Source: Chloroflexota bacterium (GTDB taxonomy: Bacteria > Chloroflexota > Limnocylindria > QHBO01). Taken from it: a DNA stretch of 64,000 nt. Of the stretch, positions 1 to 7,534 are shown piece by piece (position 1 is the stretch's first letter; the number at the start of each line of letters is the position of its first letter). The position numbers were made by a program, and so were the translations under genes. The notes under the pieces were generated by a model. That model worked only from the letters and a program-made list of their open reading frames with translations. It had not been told where the DNA came from and did no database searches. The stretch is taken from positions 62,001 through 126,000 of the forward strand of contig JAILWI010000005.1 of assembly GCA_025699005.1 (NCBI GenBank), read 5' to 3'.

Positions 1-251
1 TAGGCGAGCGCGCCGTAAATGCGGTACTCGGGGATCGCGAAGATCAGGAGCGCGACGACGAGCACGAAGCCGGCGAGCACGGTGTACTGGCGCCGCAGGA
101 AGGCCATGGCGCCCTCGGCGATCGCCGCCATGATCTCGCGCATGCGATCGTTCCCCGGATCGGCGGCAGTCACCTGCCTCGCGAAGAACGCAGCGAGCCC
201 CAGGCCCGCCAGCGCGGCAAGCCCCGCGCCCAGCACAATCCAGGAATCCAC
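1..251 (-). CDS. hppA: Membrane-bound pyrophosphatase HppA, N-terminal part
   Basis: Only the first 83 residues lie in the window; the gene runs off the left edge. The family pumps H+ or Na+ across the membrane using pyrophosphate hydrolysis. The visible part has a first membrane helix (residues 4-23) and then the family's conserved segment with EIMAAIAEGAMAFLRRQY (about 41-58), followed by a second helix. The GTG start at 251 is preceded by GAGG about 8 nt upstream, and an in-frame stop lies just before it, so the start is well fixed. It follows ppdK on the same strand, which makes biochemical sense because PPDK turns over pyrophosphate. Whether it is the H+ or Na+ type cannot be told here. 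Confidence 0.85.
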   Translation of the reverse strand, partial: MDSWIVLGAGLAALAGLGLAAFFARQVTAADPGNDRMREIMAAIAEGAMAFLRRQYTVLAGFVLVVALLIFAIPEYRIYGALA

Positions 252-286
252 TCTCGACCTCGATCAGCCCATCGGCGCAACGTTCA

Positions 287-310
287 CCGGTCAGCGCGGT
301 GCGTGACCGG
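287..310 (-). terminator. Hairpin between ppdK and hppA
   Basis: CCGGTCA and TGACCGG form a perfect 7-bp stem with a 10-nt loop in the 181-nt space after the ppdK stop. No T-tract follows on the minus strand, so this is a weak terminator or a processing/stability hairpin rather than a clear intrinsic terminator. A third copy of ACCGGTCA lies near 399-406. Confidence 0.3.
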
Positions 311-432
311 GTCTGCGCCACAGCGGCATGCGAGGCATGCGCGGAAGGCGAGGTGAGACCCGGACGGTCGCGGATGGGAGGCGCGAACCGACGGGCCGAC
401 CGGTCACCCGGAAGGATAGCCGAGGAGCGGCC

Positions 433-3399
433 CTACTTGTCGCGCGTCTCCGTCTGGGTGATCGCCGCCTGGGCCGCCGCGAGACGGGCCACCGGCACCC
501 GGAAGGGCGAGCAGCTCACGTAGTTCAGCCCGACCTCGTGGCAGAACGCGATGCTCTGCGGATCGCCGCCGTGCTCTCCGCAGATGCCGATCTTCAGGTC
601 CTTCTTCGTGGATCGGCCCTTCTCGACGCCCATGCGCACGAGCTGGCCGATGCCGGCCGCATCGAGCACCTGGAACGGGTTCTCCGGGAGCACCTTGCGG
701 TCGACGTACTGCATGAGGAACTTGCCCTCCGCGTCGTCGCGGCTGTACCCGAAGCCCATCTGGGTCAGGTCGTTCGTGCCGAAGCTGAAGAACTCGGCGT
801 GCTCGGCGATCTCGTCGGCCGTCAGCGCACCGCGCGGCACCTCGATCATCGTGCCGAACTTGTAGTCGACCTGCTGCCCGCTGGTCTCGACGATGCGGGC
901 CACCTCGGCCTCGAGGATCTCGCGTGTCTCGCGCAGCTCGTTCACGTGCCCGACGAGGGGGATCATGATCTCGGGCAGCGGGGTCTTGCCCTCGGCGGCG
1001 ACCCGCGCCGCGCCGGCCAGGATGGCGCGGCCCTGCATCTTCACGATGTCGGGGACCATGAGCCCCAGGCGCACGCCGCGCAGCCCGAGCATCGGGTTCT
1101 GCTCGCGCATGGCCTCCACGGCGTGGAGCAGCTCGTCCCGCTCGGCCAGCTCCTTCTCGATCTTCCCGCGGTCGATCCCCGCGGACGGGCCGGCCGCGCC
1201 GGCCTTCGGGACCGAGAGATGCAGCTTGCGCATCGCGCGCGCCGCATCCTTCTTGCCGAACAGCTTCACGAGCCCGCCCTGGACCAGGCCGGCATCCACG
1301 CCGTTCGCCCCATCGGCCATCTCGAGCATCGTGCGGAGGCGCGTGGTCTCGGCCACGAGCTCCTCGAAGCTCGGAAGGAACTCGTGGAGCGGTGGGTCGA
1401 TGAGCCGGATGACGACGGGAAGGCCGTCCATGGCCCGGAAGAGCCCGGCGAAGTCATCGGTCTGGAGCTTCTCGAGCTTGGCGAGCGCGGAATCGAACTC
1501 CTTGATCGCCGCCTTCTCGTCCTTCGACCGATCGGCCTCGTCCTTGGCCTTGGCCGCAGTGGCCGCGTGCGCATTGAGGATCATGCGACGGACGGTCGGC
1601 AGCCGGTCCTCCTCGAAGAACATGTGCTCGGTCCGGCACAGGCCGATGCCCTGGGCACCGAACGCCCTCGCACGCTCCGCGTCGCGCGGATAGTCGGCGT
1701 TCGCCCAGACCTGCATCGTGCGGACCTCGTCGGCCCAGCCCAGGAGGGTCGCCAGGTCGTGCTCGTCCTCGAAGCGCGCCTCGATCGTCGGCAGCTCTCC
1801 GGCGAAGATCTCGCCGGTCGTGCCGTCGATGCTGATGACCTCGCCCTCGGCCACCGTGACCGAGCCGGCCCGCATCTGTCGCTTGGCGTAGTCGATCTTC
1901 AGCGTCTCGGCTCCGGCCACGCAGGGCAGGCCCATCGAGCGTGCGACGACCGCCGCGTGGCTCGTGGCACCGCCGCGGGCGGTCAGGACACCCTTCGCGG
2001 CGAGCATGCCGTGCACGTCGTCCGGGCTCGTCTCGACGCGGACGAGGATCACCGGGTTGCCGGCCTCCTTCGCCGCGACCGCGCGATCGGGGTCGAAGAT
2101 CGCCTGGCCGACCGCCGCGCCGGGCGATGCGTTGAGGCCCTTCCCGAGCAGCCGATCCCCCACCGTCTCCTTGGCCGACTCGTCGAAGCGAGGCAGGAGG
2201 AGCTGGACGATCTGTGCAGGATCGACCCGCTGGAGCGCCTCCTCCTTCGACAGGACGCCCTCGTTCACCATGTCGACCGCGATCTTCACGGCAGCGGGCG
2301 CCGTGCGCTTCCCGGAGCGGGTCTGGAGCATGTAGAGCTTGCCGCGCTCGATCGTGAACTCGAGGTCCTGCATGTCGCGGTAGTGGCCCTCGAGGCGCTT
2401 CGCGATCTCCTCGAACTGGCCGTAGACCTCGGGCATCGCGTCGCGCATCTGGCTGATCTTCTGCGGCGTCCGGATGCCGGCCACGACGTCCTCGCCCTGG
2501 GCGTTCGTCAGGTACTCGCCGTAGAGCTCACCCTCACCGGTGTTCGGGTCGCGCGTGAAGGCGACGCCGGTGCCGGAGTCGTCGCCCATGTTGCCGAACA
2601 CCATGGTGACGACGTTCACGGCAGTTCCGAGATCGTGCGGGATCTTGTTGAACTCGCGGTAGTCGTGGGCGCGCTTTCCGAACCACGAATCGAACACGGC
2701 CCGCACGGCGAGCTCGAGCTGCCGATACGGATCGGTCGGGAAGTCCTCGCCGGTCTTCTCCTTCACGATCTCGGCGAAGCGGTTGCCGATGTCGCGCAGC
2801 TGGTCGGCGGTGAGGTCGGTGTCCAGCTTGGCTCCCGCGTGCTCCTTGAGCTCGTCGAACGGCTCGTCGAAGTCCTCGGCCTTGAGGCCCAGGACGATGC
2901 GGCCGAACATCGCGACGAAGCGGCGCCAGGCGTCCCACGCGAACCGCTCGTTCCCGGTCAGGGCGATGAGCCCCTGGACGGTGTCCGGGTTGAGACCGAG
3001 GTTGAGGACCGTGTCCATCATGCCCGGCATGCTGAACGCGGCGCCGGACCGCACGCTGACGAGCAGCGGGTTCGCCGAATCGCCGAAGCCCTTGCCCGTC
3101 TGACGCTCCAGCTCCTTCATGTGGGCGACGGTGTCGTCCCACAGGCCCGCCGGCATCTCCTTGCCGGCCGCGTAGTAGGCGTTGCAGGCCTCGGTCGTGA
3201 TCGTGAAGCCGGGCGGGACCGGGAGCCCCGCGTTCGTCATCTCGGCCAGGCCGGCGCCCTTGCCGCCGAGCGTCGAGCGCATGCTCGCGTTGCCCTCGGC
3301 GAACGTGTAGATCAGCTGCCCGTTTTTCGCGGCCTTCGATTTCGGCATGCGGGAGGGCTTGCGGGTCGTGCTGGCGGGCTTGCGGGCGCTCGTGGCCAT
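433..3399 (-). CDS. ppdK: Pyruvate, phosphate dikinase
   Basis: This cytoplasmic enzyme interconverts pyruvate + ATP + Pi and PEP + AMP + PPi, serving gluconeogenesis or pyrophosphate-linked glycolysis. At 988 residues it is slightly longer than usual. The order is an N-terminal ATP-grasp domain (with TLGGKGAGLAEMT), the swivelling phosphohistidine domain with GGATSHAAVVARSMG (catalytic His481), and a C-terminal TIM barrel with GICGEHGGDP (catalytic Cys940). The first 25 or so residues are a basic, low-complexity extension; Met18 (MPKSKAAKNG) is an alternative start, but the upstream ATG has GAGGAG 12 nt before it and is preferred. It appears to have its own promoter. HppA is encoded next downstream and would use the PPi made in the PEP-forming direction. 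Confidence 0.96.
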   Translation of the reverse strand: MATSARKPASTTRKPSRMPKSKAAKNGQLIYTFAEGNASMRSTLGGKGAGLAEMTNAGLPVPPGFTITTEACNAYYAAGKEMPAGLWDDTVAHMKELERQTGKGFGDSANPLLVSVRSGAAFSMPGMMDTVLNLGLNPDTVQGLIALTGNERFAWDAWRRFVAMFGRIVLGLKAEDFDEPFDELKEHAGAKLDTDLTADQLRDIGNRFAEIVKEKTGEDFPTDPYRQLELAVRAVFDSWFGKRAHDYREFNKIPHDLGTAVNVVTMVFGNMGDDSGTGVAFTRDPNTGEGELYGEYLTNAQGEDVVAGIRTPQKISQMRDAMPEVYGQFEEIAKRLEGHYRDMQDLEFTIERGKLYMLQTRSGKRTAPAAVKIAVDMVNEGVLSKEEALQRVDPAQIVQLLLPRFDESAKETVGDRLLGKGLNASPGAAVGQAIFDPDRAVAAKEAGNPVILVRVETSPDDVHGMLAAKGVLTARGGATSHAAVVARSMGLPCVAGAETLKIDYAKRQMRAGSVTVAEGEVISIDGTTGEIFAGELPTIEARFEDEHDLATLLGWADEVRTMQVWANADYPRDAERARAFGAQGIGLCRTEHMFFEEDRLPTVRRMILNAHAATAAKAKDEADRSKDEKAAIKEFDSALAKLEKLQTDDFAGLFRAMDGLPVVIRLIDPPLHEFLPSFEELVAETTRLRTMLEMADGANGVDAGLVQGGLVKLFGKKDAARAMRKLHLSVPKAGAAGPSAGIDRGKIEKELAERDELLHAVEAMREQNPMLGLRGVRLGLMVPDIVKMQGRAILAGAARVAAEGKTPLPEIMIPLVGHVNELRETREILEAEVARIVETSGQQVDYKFGTMIEVPRGALTADEIAEHAEFFSFGTNDLTQMGFGYSRDDAEGKFLMQYVDRKVLPENPFQVLDAAGIGQLVRMGVEKGRSTKKDLKIGICGEHGGDPQSIAFCHEVGLNYVSCSPFRVPVARLAAAQAAITQTETRDK

Positions 3400-3442
3400 G
3401 CGGCGAATGGGCTCCTCGTTCGTGCGCTGGTGGGGAACCTCG

Positions 3443-3448
3443 ATTGTA
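3443..3448 (-). promoter_or_regulatory. Putative -10 element of ppdK
   Basis: On the minus strand TACAAT (5 of 6 matches to TATAAT) lies 43 nt before the ppdK ATG, in the 72-nt gap after the acetyltransferase gene. A leader of about 36 nt containing GAGGAG would result. No convincing -35 hexamer is seen at 16-18 nt. Confidence 0.4.
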
Positions 3449-3471
3449 CCGCGCGAGCCGTCGGGCAGCTC

Positions 3472-4023
3472 CTACCACGAATCTCCGCTGCGCCAGTCGA
3501 CGGCTGCCGGAGCTTCGATCGAGAGACCGGACGGTGTCCGCGGGGTGCGCAGGATCATGACCTGCCCGTCGCGGCTGGGGCTGCGCAGGCGCTCCCCATC
3601 CGGCATCCGGATCGAGGTCGGGCCGGCCCACGTCTCCCAGCCGAGTCGTTCGTAGAAGCCGTTCCTGCTCGTCGAAAGGGCGCCGAGCGCGTACTCCTCG
3701 CCGATGATCCCGCCGGCACGTCGCATCGTCGCCGCGCCGTACCCCTGTCCCTGGAGTGCCGGCGCGGTGGCAACGTGCTCCACGTACGCGACGTCGAGGG
3801 CCAGGTCCGCCTCGTGGCCGAAATAGAGGCGCCGGTCCACGATCATGGCGTGCGCCACCACGCGACCGCCGAGCTCGCCCATGACGTGGAGGCCGGGGCC
3901 GACGCGATCCCACGTCTCCTCGAACGGCTCGCCGAACGCGGCCCCGCAGAGCGCCAGCAGCTCGGCGCGCTGCGACGGCTCGAGATCCTCGCTCTGCGCG
4001 GTCATGACGCGAAGCTCGCTCAT
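3472..4023 (-). CDS. GNAT acetyltransferase resembling AAC(2')
   Basis: This 183-residue GNAT protein has the acetyl-CoA motif QGQGYGAATMRR (about 91-102) after the strand VAYVEHVATAP. The second half looks like the aminoglycoside 2'-N-acetyltransferase family, AAC(2')-I of mycobacteria: a segment GALSTSRNGFYERLGW followed by GPTSI, and the C-terminal signature DWRSGDSW, where AAC(2')-I ends in a DWR-G-D-W motif as I remember it. Length also matches that family (about 180-200). Actual substrate is unknown; distant members may acetylate other amines. The ATG overlaps the TPR gene stop by 4 nt (ATGA), so it is the last gene of the recO-glyQS chain rather than part of a mobile element. Confidence 0.75.
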   Translation of the reverse strand: MSELRVMTAQSEDLEPSQRAELLALCGAAFGEPFEETWDRVGPGLHVMGELGGRVVAHAMIVDRRLYFGHEADLALDVAYVEHVATAPALQGQGYGAATMRRAGGIIGEEYALGALSTSRNGFYERLGWETWAGPTSIRMPDGERLRSPSRDGQVMILRTPRTPSGLSIEAPAAVDWRSGDSW

Positions 4024-4766
4024 CGGCCGACGTGGAGCCAGCCGCGGCGAAAGGCGAGCTCGAAGACCGGGCCGACCGCGGCGACGGCACGACCGGCGGC
4101 CCCCGCGTGCTGACGGTAGAGGGTGCGCGCCTTCGCGACGACCCGTGCGCGGTCGGCCGCTGGCAGCTCGGCCGCCAACGCCGCGAACTCGGTGAAGGCC
4201 GCGGCGTCGTCATCGGCGAGCCAGTGGGCGTCGGCCAATGCCTCGCGAGCCTCCAGGCTGCCGGGAAGCAGCCGCACCGCCTGGTTCGCTGCCTGGAAGG
4301 CGCCGCGCGCATCTCCGGTCCGCACGAGGGCCTCTGCGAGGGCCAGCTGCGCCTGGCCGTTGGCGGGCTCGAGCTTCACGGCGCGCCGGGCGGCCTCGAC
4401 GCTCATGCCGGGCTGAGCCGCCCCGAGGCGCTCCCGCGCCTCGGCCACGGTCCACGTCGTCTGGCGCGGATCATTGCGTGCCAGGCGGCCGAACTCCGCG
4501 GCCGCATCGCGGTGCGCCCCCTCGCTCGACAGCACCTGCGCCAGCAGCTCCCGGTAGCGGATCTCGTCGGGATCCAGCCGCACGGCGTCCTGGGCATGGC
4601 GCTCCGCCTCGTCGAGCCGCCCGAGGGCCAGGAGCGACCGCGCCCGGAACTCGTGCGCCGCGTCGTCGCCGGGGCGATCGGCCAGCATGCCGTCGGTCAG
4701 CTCCAGCACCAGCTCGTGATCGCCCCGCTCGAAGGTCGCCTGGATCTCGTCGAGCGTCGCGGTCAC
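4020..4766 (-). CDS. Tetratricopeptide-repeat protein
   Basis: A cytoplasmic helical-repeat protein of 248 residues, probably a protein-interaction scaffold. Several TPR units are recognisable by repeated small/aromatic positions, for example LLALGRLDEAERHAQDAVRLDP and ALVRTGDARGAFQAANQAVRLLP. I chose the GTG at 4766 because it gives a 4-nt GTGA overlap with the upstream gene and has GGAG about 9 nt before it. An ATG at 4820 would give 266 residues but a 58-nt overlap. No enzymatic domain or membrane segment is visible, and the partner is unknown. Its place between a SnoaL-like and a GNAT gene gives no firm function. Confidence 0.75.
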   Translation of the reverse strand: MTATLDEIQATFERGDHELVLELTDGMLADRPGDDAAHEFRARSLLALGRLDEAERHAQDAVRLDPDEIRYRELLAQVLSSEGAHRDAAAEFGRLARNDPRQTTWTVAEARERLGAAQPGMSVEAARRAVKLEPANGQAQLALAEALVRTGDARGAFQAANQAVRLLPGSLEAREALADAHWLADDDAAAFTEFAALAAELPAADRARVVAKARTLYRQHAGAAGRAVAAVGPVFELAFRRGWLHVGR

Positions 4767-5179
4767 GGGATCGGCTCCGGCAGGTGCGACTGGGAGTTCA
4801 CGATCAGGCTGATTCGCCATCGTCCGCGCGTCCCCTGGCGCAGCCAGTAGACGATGCGACCGCGAATCAGCTCTCGATCCCCCGTCGCCCGATCCCGCAG
4901 CCGTTCGCGGTAAGTGGTGACCAGCGTGGCGAAATCCTCGGCTAGCTGGAGCAGCTCCACCTGCTGATGCCAGTCAGAGGTGTCGAAGGCGGCGAAGAAC
5001 GCCTGCCAGAACTCCGTGATCGCCCGCCGTCCCTGGATGGGCTCCGGCCGATGCTGCAGCATCACCCGGCCATCCTCGGCGAACAGCTCCGCGTAGCGGT
5101 CCGCGTCCCCGGCAGCGAAGGCGGCATCGGCCTCGGCGACGAGGTCGAGCACGCCCTGTCGCGCCGTTGCCTCGCTCAT
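4763..5179 (-). CDS. SnoaL/NTF2-like protein
   Basis: A 138-residue protein with the features of the NTF2-like (SnoaL/DUF4440) cone fold: an N-terminal helix pair with DADRYAELFAEDGRVML, then PIQGRRAITEFWQAFFAAF, and antiparallel strands ending in GRWRISLIVNSQ. Members are either small isomerases/cyclases or ligand-binding accessory proteins; the substrate here cannot be read from sequence. The ATG overlaps the glyQS stop by 4 nt, so it is translationally coupled to glycyl-tRNA synthetase. No signal peptide is seen. Confidence 0.75.
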   Translation of the reverse strand: MSEATARQGVLDLVAEADAAFAAGDADRYAELFAEDGRVMLQHRPEPIQGRRAITEFWQAFFAAFDTSDWHQQVELLQLAEDFATLVTTYRERLRDRATGDRELIRGRIVYWLRQGTRGRWRISLIVNSQSHLPEPIP

Positions 5180-6531
5180 TCCCGCGGCACGCCCTGCCAG
5201 CCGGTGCGCCCGGCGACCAGGTCGGCGACCCGGCCGGGCACGAGGTCGAGCGAAACCCGCTCCTGGGTCATCGAGTCACGCTCGCGGATCGTGGCGGCGC
5301 CGTCGTCGAGCGACTCGACGTCGACGGTGACGCAGAACGGCGTGCCGATCTCGTCCTGGCGTCGGTAGAGCTTGCCGATGGAAGCCGTGTCGTCGTACAT
5401 CGCCGGCACCAGCCGCTTCAGATCCGCGGTCAGGGCACGGGCGCGCTCCACGAGCTCCGAGCGATTGCGAAGGAGCGGCATGACGGCCGCCTTGATCGGG
5501 GCGAGCTCCGGGCGGATGCGCAGGACGACGCGCTTCTCCTTCTCGAGCTGCTCCTCGGTGTAGCCGTCGACGAGCACCGTGAGGAACGCCCGATCGACCC
5601 CCATCGCCGGCTCGATCACGTACGGCACGATGTGCTCGTTCGCCTCCTCGTCGAACACCTCGAGCTTCTTCCCGCTGCCGGCGGCGTGCGCGCGGAGGTC
5701 GAAGTCGGTCCGATCGGCGACGCCCTCGAGCTCAGACCAGCCGATCGGGTACTCGTACTCGATGTCCGTCGTCTGCTTGCTGTAGTGGCTCAGCTCATCG
5801 GCCTCGTGCGGGCGGAGACGCAGCCGCTCGTCGGAGATGCCGAGCACGTCCGTCCACCAGGCGTGGCGTGCCTCGACCCAGTGGGCGAACCAGCGGTCCT
5901 CGTCACGGGGGTGGACGAAGAACTCCATCTCCATCTGCTCGAACTCGCGCAGGCGAAAGATGAAGTTGCCGGGAGTGATCTCGTTGCGGAACGATCGGCC
6001 GATCTGCGCGATCCCGAACGGCAGCTTGCGGCGCATCGAGGTCGCGACGTTCTCGAACTGGACGAACATCGCCTGCGCCGTCTCCGGCCGCAGGTAGGCC
6101 ACCGACGCGGTGTCGGCCACCGGACCGACGTGCGTGGCGAACATGAGGTTGAACTGGCGCGCCTCGGTCAGCGTGCCGCGGTTCCCGCAGTTCGGGCACG
6201 CGATCTCCGACGGCTTCCCCTTCAGGTCGTCCTCGCGGAAGCGGTTCTTGCAGCTGCGGCAGTCGACCATGGGGTCGCTGAAGCCGGCGACATGGCCCGA
6301 TGCCTCCCACACGCGCGGGTTCATCACGATTGACGCATCCAGGCCGACGACGTCGTCGCGCAGATGGACCATGTGGCGCCACCAGGCTGCCTTTATGTTG
6401 TTCTTCAGCTCGACGCCGAGCGGTCCGTAGTCCCAGAACCCCGCCATGCCGCCGTAGATCTCGCTCGATGGGAAGACGAAGCCGCGCCGCTTGGCGAGGC
6501 TGACGATGACATCGAAGTTCGGGGCTGGCAC
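5176..6531 (-). CDS. glyQS: Glycyl-tRNA synthetase, dimeric type
   Basis: This class II synthetase charges tRNA-Gly. Near the N-terminus it has KRRGFVFPSSEIYGG and GFWDYGPLG, diagnostic of the alpha2-type enzyme; two CxxC pairs (DCRSCKNR and ACPNCGNRG) form a zinc-binding insertion; motif 2 includes FRNEITPGNFIFRLREF; the C-terminal anticodon-binding domain ends the protein. The reading frame is open further upstream. I prefer GTG 6531, giving 451 residues and an N-terminus MPAPNFDVIVSLAKRRG like the family, with AGGAG 13 nt before it; ATG 6570 would add 13 residues without a ribosome-binding site. It follows recO by 127 nt and heads a chain of overlapping genes. Confidence 0.95.
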   Translation of the reverse strand: MPAPNFDVIVSLAKRRGFVFPSSEIYGGMAGFWDYGPLGVELKNNIKAAWWRHMVHLRDDVVGLDASIVMNPRVWEASGHVAGFSDPMVDCRSCKNRFREDDLKGKPSEIACPNCGNRGTLTEARQFNLMFATHVGPVADTASVAYLRPETAQAMFVQFENVATSMRRKLPFGIAQIGRSFRNEITPGNFIFRLREFEQMEMEFFVHPRDEDRWFAHWVEARHAWWTDVLGISDERLRLRPHEADELSHYSKQTTDIEYEYPIGWSELEGVADRTDFDLRAHAAGSGKKLEVFDEEANEHIVPYVIEPAMGVDRAFLTVLVDGYTEEQLEKEKRVVLRIRPELAPIKAAVMPLLRNRSELVERARALTADLKRLVPAMYDDTASIGKLYRRQDEIGTPFCVTVDVESLDDGAATIRERDSMTQERVSLDLVPGRVADLVAGRTGWQGVPRE

Positions 6532-6604
6532 GGTGAGACGATGACTCCTGACGGTTGCGGTCCACGGCATCGGCTGATGCGGCTTCGAGTCTACACACGC
6601 GGCC

Positions 6605-6619
6605 CGGGCGTGGCGCCCG
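6605..6619 (-). other. GC hairpin in recO-glyQS spacer
   Basis: CGGGCG-TGG-CGCCCG forms a 6-bp stem with a 3-nt loop 40 nt after the recO stop. No T-tract follows. It may be a weak terminator or stabilise the glyQS leader. I looked for a glycine T-box consensus here and did not find one. Confidence 0.3.
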
Positions 6620-6658
6620 CCCACGCTTCGTGCCCGCGAATCCACGGAGGCGGCCGTC

Positions 6659-7453
6659 TCAGCCGACGTCGGCGGGGACCGCGGCTTCGCGCGCGGCGAC
6701 CTCCTCGAGGAAGTCGCGCGACCGCAGCTCGCGCTCCAGCACGGCCGAGACGGTCGCGTGGAGCAGGCGCTCGACCTCACGGTGGACGCGCGGGTCGAGG
6801 GTGAGGCGCACCACGCCGGCCAGCGGAGAGCGCTGGAGGAAGCGCATGACCTTGAGCGCATCGGTCGAGATCGGCCGCACGCCGTGGGCGGCATGACGGC
6901 ACTGGGGACACAGCACGCCTCCGCCGGCCGGCGAGTAGGCGTTCTCGGCCGGCTCGATGTCGGCGCCGCACTCCAGGCAGCGCGTCAGCTCGGGCCGGAA
7001 GCCCATCGCGTCGAGAAGGGCGAGCTCGAACCAGCGCGCCACCACCTCGCGCTGGATTGCGGCGCCCGCGTCGAGCGCCGAGAGCGACTGTGCCAAGAGA
7101 CGGAATGCCTCATGCGAATCCGCGGCACCCTCGCAGAAGCGATCCGCAAGCTCGACCACGTACCAGGCGGCCGCCGTCGAATGGAGGTCGTTCCGCAGAC
7201 CGAGATGGGCATCCTCGAGCGACGAGGAGGTGACGACGTCGAAGGTCCTTCCGACCGCCAGCACGAGCTGGACGTCGCTGAACGGCTCGAGGGCGCCGCC
7301 GATCCGCGACCGCGTGCGACGAACGCCCTTGGCGATCACGCGCAGCTTTCCGAGGCGCGGCGTGAGCACGGTGAGCACGCGATCGGCCTCGCCGAGGTTC
7401 ATCGAGCGCAGCACGATCGCCTCGGTCTTGTAGACGCGGGGACGCGGGCTCAT
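6659..7453 (-). CDS. recO: DNA repair protein RecO
   Basis: RecO works with RecF and RecR to load RecA on SSB-coated single-stranded DNA in gap repair. The 264-residue protein starts with the OB-fold segment [36 protein letters not shown]-type sequence, typical of the family, and carries a four-cysteine zinc site (C159, C162, C182, C185). Placement next to glyQS is common in Gram-positive-like genomes. The gene is divergent from the polyprenyl synthetase gene, with only 36 nt from its ATG to the first ATG of the plus-strand leader; the two promoters must share this space. Confidence 0.93.
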   Translation of the reverse strand: MSPRPRVYKTEAIVLRSMNLGEADRVLTVLTPRLGKLRVIAKGVRRTRSRIGGALEPFSDVQLVLAVGRTFDVVTSSSLEDAHLGLRNDLHSTAAAWYVVELADRFCEGAADSHEAFRLLAQSLSALDAGAAIQREVVARWFELALLDAMGFRPELTRCLECGADIEPAENAYSPAGGGVLCPQCRHAAHGVRPISTDALKVMRFLQRSPLAGVVRLTLDPRVHREVERLLHATVSAVLERELRSRDFLEEVAAREAAVPADVG

Positions 7454-7462
7454 CGGCGCGTG

Positions 7463-7480
7463 ATGTAGAACGTGCTACAT
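7463..7480. promoter_or_regulatory. Palindrome in divergent recO/polyprenyl synthetase region
   Basis: ATGTAG-AACGTG-CTACAT is a perfect 6-bp inverted repeat around a near-symmetrical centre (16 of 18 positions are palindromic). It could be an operator for a dimeric regulator of the isoprenoid genes. It also places a TACATT hexamer on the plus strand (7476-7481) and TACATC on the minus strand, each 8-9 nt from a start codon, so it may simply hold back-to-back -10 elements. Confidence 0.5.
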
Positions 7481-7489
7481 TCGCGTAAC

Positions 7490-7534
7490 ATGATCGAGAT
7501 GCCGATCAACCCGCTTTCGCCCATCGTGCCGTGA
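7490..7534 (+). CDS. Possible 14-residue leader peptide
   Basis: An ATG 8 nt after a TACATT hexamer opens a short frame encoding MIEMPINPLSPIVP. Its TGA overlaps the GTG of the polyprenyl synthetase gene as GTGA, the same coupling seen between many gene pairs here. Prolines fall at positions 5, 8, 11 and 14. The synthetase GTG has no ribosome-binding site of its own, so coupling to this frame would explain its translation. The evidence is positional only; a chance short frame cannot be excluded. Confidence 0.4.
   Translation: MIEMPINPLSPIVP

Noticed and set aside
328-4113. A 1261-codon open frame on the plus strand opposite ppdK and the acetyltransferase gene
   Set aside because: Its translation is His/Arg/Asp-rich without any family motif, and the minus strand has two clear enzymes. 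Long antisense frames are expected at this G+C content.
4767-4820. ATG 4820 as the start of the TPR protein
   Set aside because: It would overlap the upstream gene by 58 nt; the GTG at 4766 has a ribosome-binding site and a 4-nt overlap like its neighbours.
6532-6658. A glycine T-box upstream of glyQS
   Set aside because: The T-box consensus was looked for and is absent; the only structure is a small GC hairpin.
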